From Cypionkella aquatica (GTDB lineage: Bacteria > Pseudomonadota > Alphaproteobacteria > Rhodobacterales > Rhodobacteraceae): a DNA stretch of 64,000 bases. The notes below the pieces were generated by a model. It was not told the DNA's origin. It made no database searches and saw only the letters and a list, made by a program, of their open reading frames with translations. The stretch spans positions 62,001-126,000 of the forward strand of contig NZ_BSPP01000010.1 in NCBI RefSeq assembly GCF_030161095.1. The letters are read 5' to 3'. The first letter of the stretch is position 1, and every line of letters starts with the position of its first letter. The position numbers and the translations under genes are program-made. Positions 27,472 through 37,385 of the stretch are shown here, piece by piece.

Positions 27472-30039
27472 CTAATACAGCCCGCCCGAGGAAAGCGTGC
27501 CGAAATTCGCCTTCTTCGGCACCGATTTCTGCTGGCCGTCCGATGTGGTGACGGTATCGCTGCCGCCGCCATCGCTTTCCCCATTGGCAAAAAGCGGCAG
27601 GTTCGAGCCCATCGCAAAGCCGCCGTCGATCACCTCGCCCAAGGCGAACAGAGGCAATTCACCCTCGCGGAAATATTCGGCGACCACGTTCGATCCGCTG
27701 GCTTCTGGCCCAAGCAGCGCACCGGTAAAGCGGTCGATGTTCTGGAAATAGCCCCCCGGCGGCACTTTGAACTTGGTACCGCCCCGGCGCTTGACCACCT
27801 CTTTCATGAATTCCTGAAAGATCGGCACGCATAAGGTGCCGCCAAATGCCCCCGGCCCCAGACTGCGTGGCTGATCAAAGCCCATGTAGCAGCCCGCGAC
27901 GGTGTTCGAGGTGTAGCCTACGAACCAGACATCCTTGGCGTCATTGGTCGTACCGGTCTTGCCCGCCACCGGAACCGGCAGCTTGACCCCGGTGCCCGAG
28001 CCGCGCTGAATAACCCCCTCCATCATCGAGGTCAGCTGATAGGCGGTGATCGCATCCATCACCCGCTCGCGGTTGCTGTCGATGGTGACGCCTTCGCCCT
28101 TCGGCAAGCGCGGCGCATTGCAATCTTCGCATTTGCGCTGATCGTGGCGATAGATCGTCTTGCCATAGCGGTCTTGCACGCGGTCAACCAAGGTCGGCTC
28201 GACCCGCTCGCCACCATTGGCGAACATCGCATAGGCGGCGACCATCTTGTAAAGCGTGGTTTCCTGCGCGCCCAAAGCGTTGGCAAGGAACGGCTGCATC
28301 GGTTTGTAGACGCCGAATTTCTCGGCATAGCTGGCGACCAGCGGCATGCCGATTTCCTGCGCGATCCGAATGGTCATCAGGTTCCGCGATTGCTCGATCC
28401 CGGTCCGCATCGGGGTCGGGCCGTAGAATTTGTTGGTCGAGTTTTTCGGCGTCCACAGACCTTGCGGGGTTTCCACCTCGATTGGCGCATCGACGATGAT
28501 AGTGGCGGGAGTGAACCCTGAATCGAGCGCCGCAGCATAGACAAACGGCTTGAAGCTAGAGCCGGGTTGCCGCGTCGCTTGTGTGGCGCGGTTGAACACC
28601 GAGGCCTGATAGCTGAAACCGCCCTGCATCGCCATCACACGGCCAGTGTTCACGTCCATCGCCATGAAGCCGCCCTGCACTTCCGGCACCTGCCGCAGCG
28701 ACCAGCGCAGAAATTCTCCGGTTTTGTCGTCGGTGACTTGCCGCACCATCACCACATCGCCAACATCGACCAGATCGGCAGGCACCCGCGCCTTCTTGCC
28801 CAGCTTGCCGCCCTCAAGACGCTTGCGCGCCCACGTCACATCATTGGCAGGGATTTCTTGCGTGCCATCAATGCCCTCAATCCCGATTTCGGCGGTGGTT
28901 TCGCCCAAAGACAGCACCACAGCAACATGCCAGCCCGTCACGTCGCGCGGCATGTCCTTGACCTCGGACAGCGCCTTGCGCCACGCAGCCTCATCGCTCA
29001 AAGCTTCGGTCGCTATGGTCTTGCCAGTGCCGCGCCAGACGCCTTGGTTGCGATCATATTTCTCTAGGCCACGACGCAAAGCGGTGGCGGCGATTTCCTG
29101 CAATTCGGGGTCTGCGGTGGCGCGGATCGACAGCCCGCCGCCGAAAAACTCTTCCTCGCCAAAGGTGCCCGACAACTGACGGCGAATTTCGTCGGTGAAG
29201 TAATCACGCGGAGGCAGGGCCTCGCGGAAGGCCGGATAATCGCCGTTCTGCACAGATTTCAGCGGTTCGGCGCGCGCCTCGGTATAGGTGGGCTCGTCGA
29301 TATAGCCGTTCTGGAACATCTCATTCAGCACGTAGTTGCGCCGCGCTGTCAGCCGTTCCTTCTGCGTCACCGGGTTGTAATCGCTGGGCGCTTTCGGCAT
29401 CGAGGCCAAAGTGGCAGCCTCGGCGGGCGACAACTGATCCAGTGATTTGTTGAAATAGGTCTGCGCGGCGGCGGCCACGCCATAAGAGTTCTGCCCGAGA
29501 AAAATCTCGTTCATATACAGCTCAAGGATCTTGTCCTTCGACAAGGTCTGCTCCAACCGCGAAGCCAGAATCAACTCCTTGACCTTGCGTTCGACTGAGC
29601 GCGAGCCATCCAACAAAAAGTTCTTCATCACCTGCTGGGTGATGGTCGATGCGCCACGGGTGTTCTTGCCGCGCGATTTGATCGCATCCCATGCCGCCGA
29701 GATCATGCCCTGCACGTCATAGCCCTTGTGGGTATAGAAATGCTTGTCCTCGGCAGAGATGAACGCATCGCGCACCAGCACCGGAATGTCCTCTATCGGC
29801 ACGAACAGGCGGCGTTCTTTGGCGAATTCATCGACGATCTTGCCCTCGCCGGAATAAATCCGGCTGATCGTCGGCGGAGAGTATTGCGCAAGACTGTCAT
29901 GGCTGGGCAGGTCCGCCGAATACATCCAGAACACCGCACCCAGCGTTAAAGCGCCGAACAACAGCCCGAGCGTGACCGTCGTGAAAATGCCCCCGAAGAA
30001 AGAGCCGATAAACCTGAGCACGCTTGTCATTCCCGCCAT
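27472..30039 (-). CDS. mrcA: Penicillin-binding protein 1A (bifunctional)
   Basis: An 855-residue class A PBP that polymerises and cross-links peptidoglycan on the periplasmic face. One N-terminal TM helix (FFGGIFTTVTLGLLFGALTL), then GT51 transglycosylase with the catalytic Glu in AEDKHFYTHKGYD, an OB-like linker, and a transpeptidase with SSFK (QPGSSFKPF), SRN (EQSRNLMT) and KTGT (AGKTGTTNDAKDVWF). Two starts are possible, 30039 (MAGMTS) or 30030 (MTSVLRF), the latter with GGCGGGA close by. Between prfB and the amidase amiC on the same strand. Confidence 0.95.
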   Translation of the reverse strand: MAGMTSVLRFIGSFFGGIFTTVTLGLLFGALTLGAVFWMYSADLPSHDSLAQYSPPTISRIYSGEGKIVDEFAKERRLFVPIEDIPVLVRDAFISAEDKHFYTHKGYDVQGMISAAWDAIKSRGKNTRGASTITQQVMKNFLLDGSRSVERKVKELILASRLEQTLSKDKILELYMNEIFLGQNSYGVAAAAQTYFNKSLDQLSPAEAATLASMPKAPSDYNPVTQKERLTARRNYVLNEMFQNGYIDEPTYTEARAEPLKSVQNGDYPAFREALPPRDYFTDEIRRQLSGTFGEEEFFGGGLSIRATADPELQEIAATALRRGLEKYDRNQGVWRGTGKTIATEALSDEAAWRKALSEVKDMPRDVTGWHVAVVLSLGETTAEIGIEGIDGTQEIPANDVTWARKRLEGGKLGKKARVPADLVDVGDVVMVRQVTDDKTGEFLRWSLRQVPEVQGGFMAMDVNTGRVMAMQGGFSYQASVFNRATQATRQPGSSFKPFVYAAALDSGFTPATIIVDAPIEVETPQGLWTPKNSTNKFYGPTPMRTGIEQSRNLMTIRIAQEIGMPLVASYAEKFGVYKPMQPFLANALGAQETTLYKMVAAYAMFANGGERVEPTLVDRVQDRYGKTIYRHDQRKCEDCNAPRLPKGEGVTIDSNRERVMDAITAYQLTSMMEGVIQRGSGTGVKLPVPVAGKTGTTNDAKDVWFVGYTSNTVAGCYMGFDQPRSLGPGAFGGTLCVPIFQEFMKEVVKRRGGTKFKVPPGGYFQNIDRFTGALLGPEASGSNVVAEYFREGELPLFALGEVIDGGFAMGSNLPLFANGESDGGGSDTVTTSDGQQKSVPKKANFGTLSSGGLY

Positions 30040-30142
30040 CGCGCCAGACCCGTTGCCCGCGCACGCGCGCTTATACACGCGGGCGCGGGCAAAGGTCAAA
30101 ACACTAGGCTGCGATTTTTGGCCTTGCGCGAACTGCCGCCCG

Positions 30143-31345
30143 CTATTTCAACGGCAGGGCCTGCAATCCGGCATCCTGCTTTGCCCAAGCCTTCAAGGCC
30201 CCGGTGATGGCTTCGGCCATTTTCGCCCGCCACCCGGCATCGTTCAGCCGTTTCAGATCACGCTCTGACGACAAAAACCCCAATTCCAGCAAGATCGAAG
30301 GAATATCCGCCGATTTCAACACCGAGAAACTGGCCTGCTGGCGTGGATGACGGTGCATTTTCAACCCCTGCGCCTTGATCGAGGTTTCCAGCGCCATGGC
30401 CAGCCGCTCGGTGCGCGGGCTGGTATCGGTGCGCGCCATATCCAGCAGAACCTCGGCCACCAAATCATCGGCCTGCGCCAGATCAACGCCGGCCAGCAGA
30501 TCATCGCGGTCGTGGCGTTCGGCCAAAGCGGCCGACGCCGCATCGCTGGCATCCGCCGCCAGCGTATAGACCGTCGCCCCCACCGCGTCGCCTTCGGCAA
30601 TCGCATCGGCATGCAGCGAGATGAACACATCCGCCCCAGCCTGATGCGCAATCGAGATCCGGGTTTCCAGCGGCACGAACACATCTTCTTCGCGGGTCAT
30701 CACCACGGCGAAACCACCGTCGCGCAGCAACACCTCTTTCAACTCACGCGCAAATTTAAGCACCAGCGATTTCTCGTTCTGCCCATCGCTTTCGGCACCC
30801 GGATCAATGCCGCCATGGCCGGGGTCCAACACAACCACCAGCTTGCCTGATTTTTTAGGCATGGCTGGCAGTTGAACTGCTTGCGGCGAGGTCCAATCGG
30901 CAGGCTCTGGCAAAGCGGCAAGGGCGGCAAACTGCTGCGGCTCAACAGGCTGCAGCCGCAGATGCACGCCTACACCCGCCTCGGTGCGCATCTCGGCAGA
31001 GGCCACCGCCATCGGCTCTGCCAGTTCCAACACCAGCCTCGACCAGCCTGGGCGAAACACCCCTGCCCGCATGGCAACCAGCTTGTCGCTTGCAACAGCG
31101 ACATCGCTCAGACCCGTCCAATCGACCTCGCGAAAATCCACCAGCAGCCGGGCAGGATCATCCAACACCCGCACCCGCCACGGCACCGCTTGCGACAGAC
31201 CCAGATCAATCTGCAAATCCGCACCCGCATCCGTGATGGACGAGGCCCCGGCATCCAGCCGCGCCAGACCCGACAATTCCTGCGCCCGCAGCGGCACAGC
31301 GACCAGCAGGCAGATCGCTAAAACAAGATTAAAAAGCGCTTTCAT
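30143..31345 (-). CDS. amiC: N-acetylmuramoyl-L-alanine amidase (AmiC type)
   Basis: A 400-residue periplasmic amidase that cuts the bond between MurNAc and the stem peptide during cell separation. A signal peptide (MKALFNLVLAICLLVAVPLRAQ), an AMIN domain (about 35-130) and a zinc Amidase_3 domain (about 175-390) with VVLDPGHGGIDPGAES, FISLHADA and LLELGFLSSERD, giving the His/Glu ligands. The start is at the signal peptide. Next to PBP1A, a sensible cell-wall pair. Confidence 0.93.
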   Translation of the reverse strand: MKALFNLVLAICLLVAVPLRAQELSGLARLDAGASSITDAGADLQIDLGLSQAVPWRVRVLDDPARLLVDFREVDWTGLSDVAVASDKLVAMRAGVFRPGWSRLVLELAEPMAVASAEMRTEAGVGVHLRLQPVEPQQFAALAALPEPADWTSPQAVQLPAMPKKSGKLVVVLDPGHGGIDPGAESDGQNEKSLVLKFARELKEVLLRDGGFAVVMTREEDVFVPLETRISIAHQAGADVFISLHADAIAEGDAVGATVYTLAADASDAASAALAERHDRDDLLAGVDLAQADDLVAEVLLDMARTDTSPRTERLAMALETSIKAQGLKMHRHPRQQASFSVLKSADIPSILLELGFLSSERDLKRLNDAGWRAKMAEAITGALKAWAKQDAGLQALPLK

Positions 31346-31382
31346 ACTGGCCAAAATATTCCCGCCGGAGGCAAAACCCAAC

Positions 31383-32525
31383 TCACCTTTGCGCCATATA
31401 GTCATGCAACCGCGCCAGACCTTCCACAATATCCGCCGTCGCGCGCGCATAAGAAAATCGCAAAGTCTGCCCGCCGCGCACCGGGTCGAAATCCAACCCC
31501 GGCGTCACCGCCACCCCGGCCTTGTGCAGAATATCCCGTGCAAAGGCCAAACTGTCGGTGGTGAAATCGCTGACATCGGCGTAGATATAAAACGCCCCAT
31601 CGGGTGGCGCGATCTTGTCAAATCCCGCCAACGGCAGCCCTGCCAGCATCAGCCGCCGGTTCTCGGCATAAACTGCGCGATTGGCCTCCATCTCGTCTAT
31701 GCAATCCAGTGCCGCGAGCGCCGCCACTTGGCTTGCATGCGGCGGGCAGATGAACATGTTCTGCGCCAGACGCTCCACCGTGCGCACATGGTCCTGCGGC
31801 ACCACCATCCAGCCAACCCGCCAGCCGGTCATGCTGAAGTACTTGGAAAAGCTATTGATCACATAGACATCGTCGCTGATCTCCAGCGCCGAATGGGCGG
31901 GATCGCCATAGTGCAGGCCGTGGTAAATCTCGTCCGAGACAAAGCTGATCCTGTTCTGATGCGCATATTCGATCAGATCCGTCAAAGCCTGCTTTGACAG
32001 CATGGTGCCCGACGGATTGCCGGGCGATGCGACGATCAGCCCCTGCATGTCAACGCCCGCGAGATCCGCAGGCACCGGCTGCAAGCGGTTGCGGGCTTGG
32101 GTGGCGATGCCCACCGGCTGCAACGACAAGGCCTTCAAGATCTGGCGATAAGACGGATAGCCGGGCTCGCCCAGTGCCACACGATCCCCCGCCTCAAACA
32201 ATGCCGTAAAGGCCAACAGGAAGGCCCCCGACGATCCGGCGGTGACAATCACCCGCGAAGGGTCAAGGCTCACCCCATACCAACGCTGATACAAAGCCGC
32301 GATCCCGGCGCGCAGTTCGGGCAGCCCCAGCGCCACCGTATAGCCCAAAGCCTCGGTCTGCAGCCGCGCCGACAGTGCCGCAATCGCGCATGTCGGCGCT
32401 GGTGTTGAGGGCTGGCCAACCTCCATGTGGATGATCCGGCGCCCGGTCGCCTCAAGCGCCGCCGCGTCGCGCACCATATCCATCACAATGAAGGGATCAA
32501 CCTGACCCCGGCTTGATCTATCCAT
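31383..32525 (-). CDS. Class I/II PLP-dependent aminotransferase
   Basis: A 380-residue fold-type I aminotransferase. The PLP-binding Lys lies in NSFSKYFSMTGWRVGW, the Tyr/Asp-type cofactor contacts in VSDEIYHGLHYGD, and the C-terminal Arg region in TLRFSYARATADI. The subgroup (AspC/AlaT-like) cannot be told by eye, so the substrate is left open. The start MDRSSRGQVDPF is chosen at the beginning of homology. The open frame extends 114 codons upstream, antisense to the thiol-oxidoreductase start. Confidence 0.88.
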   Translation of the reverse strand: MDRSSRGQVDPFIVMDMVRDAAALEATGRRIIHMEVGQPSTPAPTCAIAALSARLQTEALGYTVALGLPELRAGIAALYQRWYGVSLDPSRVIVTAGSSGAFLLAFTALFEAGDRVALGEPGYPSYRQILKALSLQPVGIATQARNRLQPVPADLAGVDMQGLIVASPGNPSGTMLSKQALTDLIEYAHQNRISFVSDEIYHGLHYGDPAHSALEISDDVYVINSFSKYFSMTGWRVGWMVVPQDHVRTVERLAQNMFICPPHASQVAALAALDCIDEMEANRAVYAENRRLMLAGLPLAGFDKIAPPDGAFYIYADVSDFTTDSLAFARDILHKAGVAVTPGLDFDPVRGGQTLRFSYARATADIVEGLARLHDYMAQR

Positions 32526-32614
32526 CGCCCTGCCCCTATTGTTGCGGCCAATAGTCCCGCCTAAAAGGCGTTCGTCAACCCCGGCCGAATTTCGGCCCAG
32601 ACCGAGGTTCCCCG

Positions 32615-33361
32615 ATGCGCCTGCCCGTTCTCGCTGCCCTGCTGACCTGCGCCTTAGCCCTGCCCGCCACCGCCGCTGGTTTGGAAGACATGACCCCAGC
32701 CGAGCGTCTGGCCTTCCGCGCCGAGGTGAAAGCCTTTCTGCTGGAAAATCCCGAAGTGCTGGTCGAGGCGATGGATGTGCTGCAAGACCGTCAGGCGAAA
32801 GCCGAAGTCGCCAATGACAAACAGCTGGTGATCGACCACAAGGCTGATCTGTTCGCTGACAAAGCATCGTGGGTCGGCGGCAACCCGGATGGCGACATCA
32901 CTGTGGTCGAATTTATGGATTACCGCTGCGGCTATTGCCGCAAAGCCTATCAAGAGGTCGAGGATCTGGTGAAAGCCGACGGCAATATCCGCCTCGTGCT
33001 GAAGGAATATCCGATCCTGGGCGAAGATTCGGTCACCTCTGCCCGCTTTGCCATCGCTGTGCTGCAACTGCATGGCAATGACGCCTACAAGAAAGCCCAT
33101 GACGCGCTGATCACCCTGCGCGGCACGCCGGATGCCGAAACTCTGGGCCGCCTTGCCACCGATCTGGGCCTTGAGTCGCAGCCCGTGCTGGCCAAGATGG
33201 GCTCGGATGAGGTCACTGCCGTGATCGCGCAGAACCAACAGCTGGGCGATAAAATGGCGATCAGCGGCACCCCGACCTTCGTGATCGACGGCCAGATTCT
33301 GCGCGGCTATGTGCCATTGGAAGGCATGCAGCAGATCGTGGCGTCTGAGCGTAAAAGCTAA
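32615..33361 (+). CDS. DsbA-family thiol:disulfide protein (Com1/ScsC-like)
   Basis: A 248-residue secreted thioredoxin-fold protein. A signal peptide (residues 1-20), an N-terminal helical segment AERLAFRAEVKAFLLENPEV typical of the Com1/ScsC group and involved in oligomerisation in some members, then the active site CGYC at 105-108 in FMDYRCGYCRKAY, and a cis-Pro loop in SGTPTFVID. It would oxidise or isomerise disulfides in the periplasm. No DsbB partner is near. Confidence 0.9.
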   Translation: MRLPVLAALLTCALALPATAAGLEDMTPAERLAFRAEVKAFLLENPEVLVEAMDVLQDRQAKAEVANDKQLVIDHKADLFADKASWVGGNPDGDITVVEFMDYRCGYCRKAYQEVEDLVKADGNIRLVLKEYPILGEDSVTSARFAIAVLQLHGNDAYKKAHDALITLRGTPDAETLGRLATDLGLESQPVLAKMGSDEVTAVIAQNQQLGDKMAISGTPTFVIDGQILRGYVPLEGMQQIVASERKS

Positions 33362-33390
33362 GCCCTTAAAACTTATCTGAAATTGTTATC

Positions 33391-33415
33391 CTCTGTGGGA
33401 AAATATCCCACAGAG
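33391..33415. terminator. 10-bp perfect hairpin between convergent dsbA-like and ispG genes
   Basis: CTCTGTGGGA / TCCCACAGAG with a 5-nt A-rich loop, 30 bases after the thiol-protein stop and 66 before the ispG stop. Position between convergent ends and perfect pairing favour a bidirectional terminator, though no long T-run follows. Confidence 0.6.
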
Positions 33416-33480
33416 CAGCCGCCTTGAACATGCAGCGCAGGGAGTGAAACCTTGGCGCGCCAGCGGCCACCAGTGCAGCC

Positions 33481-34629
33481 TTAAACAGCTAGAGCCGCTT
33501 CTGCCCCAGCAGCCTCAATTTCAGCCGCCTCAATCTCGGCGGCTTTTTTCTCGACCAACTCGACAATATGATCGACCATGCCTTCGTTGCCCAGCTTGTG
33601 ATGCTGCTTGCCTGCCAGATACACCATCCCCGACCCTGCCCCACCGCCGGTAAAGCCAATATCGGTCATCAGCGCCTCACCCGGCCCGTTCACCACGCAG
33701 CCGATGATCGACAGGCTGAGCGACGTGGTGATATGCGCCAAACGGTCCTCCAGTGCCGACACCGTCTTGATCACGTCAAAGCCCTGCCGTGCGCAAGACG
33801 GGCAAGAGATGATCGTGACACCGCGATGGCGCAGGCCAAGCGATTTCAAAATCTCGAAACCAACTTTGACCTCCTCGACCGGATCGGCAGACAGGCTGAC
33901 CCGGATGGTATCGCCAATGCCAAACCACAACAGACTGCCCAGCCCAATCGCCGATTTCACCGTGCCAGACACCAGCCCCCCGGCCTCGGTGATGCCCAGA
34001 TGGATCGGGGCATCGGTGGCCAGCGCCAATTGCTGATACGCCGCCGCCGCCATGAACACATCCGAGGCTTTGACCGAGATTTTGTATTCGTGAAAATCGT
34101 TATCCTGCAACAGCTTGATATGATCCAAACCGCTTTCCACCATCGCATCCGGGCAAGGCTCGCCATATTTCTCCAGCAGATGCCGCTCAAGCGAGCCTGC
34201 ATTGACGCCAATACGGATCGAACAGCCGTGATCCTTGGCGGCGCGCACCACTTCGGCCACGCGCTTGGCATCACCGATATTGCCGGGATTGATGCGCAGA
34301 CAGGCGGCGCCCGCCTCGGCGGCCTCAATCGCGCGTTTGTAGTGGAAATGAATGTCAGCGACGATCGGCACCGGGCTTTCACGCACGATTTCGCGCAAAG
34401 CAAAGGTGCTTTCCTGATCGGGGGTCGAGACCCGGACAATATCGGCACCCGCCACCGCACAGCGCTGAATTTGCTCAAGTGTTGCCGCCACATCGGTGGT
34501 CAATGTGTTGGTCATGGTCTGCACCGAAATCGGCGCATCCCCCCCCACCAAGACCTTGCCGACCCGGATTTGCCGCGACACCCGCCGCTCGATATTGCGC
34601 CAAGGGCGGATCGGATTATGGGACATCAC
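33481..34629 (-). CDS. ispG: (E)-4-hydroxy-3-methylbut-2-enyl-diphosphate synthase
   Basis: A 382-residue 4Fe-4S enzyme of the MEP isoprenoid pathway, turning MEcPP into HMBPP with reduced flavodoxin or ferredoxin. Seen: the iron-sulfur Cys in [13 protein letters not shown] and [21 protein letters not shown], and the TIM-barrel start [15 protein letters not shown]. The C-terminus has an Ala/Glu-rich tail ([18 protein letters not shown]) with a short repeat, unusual but harmless. Downstream of the RodZ-like gene, separated from it by a terminator. Confidence 0.95.
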   Translation of the reverse strand: MMSHNPIRPWRNIERRVSRQIRVGKVLVGGDAPISVQTMTNTLTTDVAATLEQIQRCAVAGADIVRVSTPDQESTFALREIVRESPVPIVADIHFHYKRAIEAAEAGAACLRINPGNIGDAKRVAEVVRAAKDHGCSIRIGVNAGSLERHLLEKYGEPCPDAMVESGLDHIKLLQDNDFHEYKISVKASDVFMAAAAYQQLALATDAPIHLGITEAGGLVSGTVKSAIGLGSLLWFGIGDTIRVSLSADPVEEVKVGFEILKSLGLRHRGVTIISCPSCARQGFDVIKTVSALEDRLAHITTSLSLSIIGCVVNGPGEALMTDIGFTGGGAGSGMVYLAGKQHHKLGNEGMVDHIVELVEKKAAEIEAAEIEAAGAEAALAV

Positions 34630-34663
34630 AGCTTCCTCTCAGTTGCGCACAAGATAGACGTGC

Positions 34664-34690
34664 AAAAGCCCCGGAGCAACCGTCCGGGGC
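34664..34690 (-). terminator. Intrinsic terminator after the RodZ-like gene
   Basis: On the - strand GCCCCGGA, a 7-nt loop, TCCGGGGC, then TTTT. It lies between the stop of the RodZ-like gene at 34721 and the start of ispG at 34629. It should reduce or stop read-through into ispG, which then needs its own promoter in the short gap. Confidence 0.8.
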
Positions 34691-34720
34691 CATCTGCCGC
34701 ATCAACTTTTCACATAGCGC

Positions 34721-35989
34721 TTATTCGGACGGCACCGCAGGCGCAGCCGGCAGGCCCGCATCGGCGACATTGATAAACTGCGCCAAATCGGCATCGCCGG
34801 TCAGATCAGCGGTTTGATAGCCGGTGGTCAGTGCATCGGCAGACAAAGCGACATTCTTGATGACCTGCGCACCGGGGGCCGCCGGGCCGTAAGTGGTGCC
34901 GTTGACCACGAAATAGATCGACCCAGAATTGCCCGAGCGCAGCACAGCTGCCTGTTGCAACGGCGGCACCGCGTAACGCTCGCCCGCATCAAGGATTTTC
35001 TCGAACAGCACCGTGCCATCAGCCGCCGACACCCGCACCCAGGACGGGCGCACGGCCAGAACTTCGACACCGGGCTTCGCCGCCGCAACAACTTGCACCG
35101 TGTCGTCAATCGCTTGTTGCATCGGATCCGCAGGCACAGCCGCAGCCCCTGCATCTGCCGTCAACACGCCACCCGCGCTGCGCGGATTGATGGTGCCAAT
35201 CGGGCCATCACGCGCCGTCAACACCGGAGCGTCCAGCGCCTCGCGCTGATACAAACGATCCAGCTGATCGCTGCCGCCGCTTATATCTGCTTCTGCATCC
35301 GCCATCTGATCAGGCTCGGGTGCTGCTTTCACCCCGGCCAGCGGGTCAAGCTCTGCCACAACCACCGGGGCTTGTTCCACCGGCGCAAGCTGCACGCGCT
35401 GCACTTCCTGCAAAACCGACCAGCCACCATAGCCAAGCGCGCCAATCAGCGCGACCAACACCGCCAGCGAACCAATCGCACCGGGTTCAACCCGCGCAAA
35501 CAGGCTTTCACTGCGCGGCATGAACGCCGAGTTGATCTCACCAAATCCTTCGCGGCCCTCTTGCGCCACCTGACGCGCCCGCAGAGCCGTCATCGACACC
35601 GAAGAGGCCGCAGCCGACATGCCGTGCGCCACTTCAAAACCCGCCTCGCGGCAGAATTTCGCAAAGGCCCAATCCGGGTCCATGCCCAGATAGCGCGCGT
35701 AAGACCGCACATTGCCCGCAATGAAACCGGGGGTTTCAAACGCCGTCACATCAGCGTTTTCAATGGCAGCGATATAGGTGGCCTTGATCTTCAACTCGCG
35801 CTGAATATCCAGCAGCGACTTGCCCAGCGTGGCGCGCTCGCCCCGCATCAGGTCGCCCAAGCGCAGTTCAAAATCGTCAAAGCCCTTCGGCTTGTCCAAT
35901 TCAGCTGCCGGAGTTTTCACTCTCCGCCCGATCATGCGCTGAGCCCCATTTCTGCCCCGATATTCCTGCCACCCTTCAGGGCGACTCAT
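34721..35989 (-). CDS. RodZ-like protein (HTH_25 plus DUF4115)
   Basis: A 422-residue protein with a cytoplasmic helix-turn-helix of the RodZ type (about residues 45-115: LGDLMRGERATLGKSLLDIQ, then YIAAIENADVTAFETP), one TM helix (AIGSLAVLVALIGALGYGGW), a disordered Pro/Ala/Asp linker, and a C-terminal DUF4115 beta domain (WVRVSAADGTVLFEKILDAG). RodZ links MreB to the elongation machinery. The start is unclear: 35989 has no Shine-Dalgarno, and MIGRR at 35935 is an alternative. Confidence 0.85.
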   Translation of the reverse strand: MSRPEGWQEYRGRNGAQRMIGRRVKTPAAELDKPKGFDDFELRLGDLMRGERATLGKSLLDIQRELKIKATYIAAIENADVTAFETPGFIAGNVRSYARYLGMDPDWAFAKFCREAGFEVAHGMSAAASSVSMTALRARQVAQEGREGFGEINSAFMPRSESLFARVEPGAIGSLAVLVALIGALGYGGWSVLQEVQRVQLAPVEQAPVVVAELDPLAGVKAAPEPDQMADAEADISGGSDQLDRLYQREALDAPVLTARDGPIGTINPRSAGGVLTADAGAAAVPADPMQQAIDDTVQVVAAAKPGVEVLAVRPSWVRVSAADGTVLFEKILDAGERYAVPPLQQAAVLRSGNSGSIYFVVNGTTYGPAAPGAQVIKNVALSADALTTGYQTADLTGDADLAQFINVADAGLPAAPAVPSE

Positions 35990-36050
35990 GTTTTGTCTAT
36001 TGGGCAAAACCTAGCACGCGGCAAGCGATTCTGCATGTGCAGAAAGACAT

Positions 36051-37274
36051 TTACGCCACAGCTTCGGCACGATTCAGCGCACACTGCCCCCAAAGCGCGT
36101 CCATTGCCTTCACAACTGCGTCAATTGCCTGCGAATCATGCACCGGTGAAGGCGTAAACCGCAGCCGTTCAGTGCCGCGCGGCACGGTGGGGAAGTTGAT
36201 CGGCTGCACATAAATGCCAAATTGCTCTAGCAGCATGTCGGACAGCATCTTGCAATGGATGGGGTTGCCGACATGCACAGGCACAATATGCGTGCCATTG
36301 TCGATGATCGGCAGGCCCAAACCGCGCAGCCGCAGCTTCAGGACACGGGCTGCATCTTGCTGGGCATCGCGCAGGTGTTGCGCCCCCTTCAGATACCGCA
36401 CCGAGGCCGCAGCACCCGCCGCCACAGCAGGCGGCAGCGAGGTGGTAAAGATGAACCCCGGCGCATAGGAACGCACCGCATCGACCATCTTCGCACTTGC
36501 AGCAATATAGCCGCCAAACACGCCGTAAGCCTTGGCCAAAGTGCCGTTGATAATGTCGATCCGACCCATCAAGCCATCACGCTCCGCCACCCCTGCACCG
36601 CGCGGACCATACATGCCCACGGCATGCACCTCGTCAATGTAAGTCAGCGCGCCAAACTCTTCTGCCAGATCGCAGATCGCCTTGATCGGGCCGAAATCGC
36701 CATCCATCGAATAGATCGACTCGAACGCAATCAGCTTCGGGATGCTGGGGTCATCCGCCGCCAGCAATTCGCGCAAATGCGCCACGTCATTATGCCGGAA
36801 AATCCGCTTGGCCCCACCATTGCGCCGCACGCCTTCAATCATCGAGGCATGGTTCAACGCATCCGAATAGATGATCAGGCCGGGGAACAGTTTCGGCAAC
36901 GTCGACAGCGTCGCATCATTGGCAATATAGGCGCTGGTGAACACCAAGGCCGCCTCTTTACCGTGCAGATCGGCCAATTCGGCCTCTAGCTGATTGTGAT
37001 ACACCGTAGTGCCCGAGATATTGCGCGTGCCACCAGACCCGGCACCCGTCGCATCCAGCGCCTCGTGCATAGCTGCCAAAACCACCGGGTGCTGGCCCAT
37101 GCCAAGGTAGTCATTGCCGCACCAGACGGTGATATCGGCCTCGGACCCATCGGCTTTGCGCCAGACCGCATGCGGATAAGCCCCCTTGCGGCGCTCGATG
37201 TCGATGAAGGTGCGGTAGCGGCCTTCGTCATGCAAACGGCCAATCGCGGTATCAAGGGCGGCATCATAATTCAT
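36051..37274 (-). CDS. hemA: 5-aminolevulinate synthase
   Basis: A 407-residue PLP enzyme that condenses glycine and succinyl-CoA to 5-aminolevulinate, the first step of heme (C4 or Shemin pathway of alphaproteobacteria), and of bacteriochlorophyll if the host makes it. Seen: [32 protein letters not shown] and [11 protein letters not shown] at the N-terminal side, and the PLP Lys in [11 protein letters not shown]. Length equals the Rhodobacter enzyme. Of two adjacent ATG codons the second sits at the best distance from GGAG. An FNR-type site lies about 60 bases upstream. Confidence 0.97.
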   Translation of the reverse strand: MNYDAALDTAIGRLHDEGRYRTFIDIERRKGAYPHAVWRKADGSEADITVWCGNDYLGMGQHPVVLAAMHEALDATGAGSGGTRNISGTTVYHNQLEAELADLHGKEAALVFTSAYIANDATLSTLPKLFPGLIIYSDALNHASMIEGVRRNGGAKRIFRHNDVAHLRELLAADDPSIPKLIAFESIYSMDGDFGPIKAICDLAEEFGALTYIDEVHAVGMYGPRGAGVAERDGLMGRIDIINGTLAKAYGVFGGYIAASAKMVDAVRSYAPGFIFTTSLPPAVAAGAAASVRYLKGAQHLRDAQQDAARVLKLRLRGLGLPIIDNGTHIVPVHVGNPIHCKMLSDMLLEQFGIYVQPINFPTVPRGTERLRFTPSPVHDSQAIDAVVKAMDALWGQCALNRAEAVA

Positions 37275-37326
37275 CATCTTCTCCATCACCTCGCCGCCCT
37301 GCTTAAACAAGTGGCGACAAGATGCC

Positions 37327-37340
37327 TTGATGTGCGTCAA
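37327..37340. promoter_or_regulatory. FNR-type operator before hemA
   Basis: TTGATGTGCGTCAA on the + strand (TTGACGCACATCAA on the hemA strand) matches the FNR/FnrL consensus TTGAT-N4-ATCAA at nine of ten fixed bases. It is centred about 60 bases before the hemA start. FnrL control of hemA is known in Rhodobacter sphaeroides, so oxygen-responsive regulation is likely here. Confidence 0.75.
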
Positions 37341-37385
37341 ATCGGCATGCCGCGAAAGACGGCATTTTGCCGCTGCATAAGCTGA

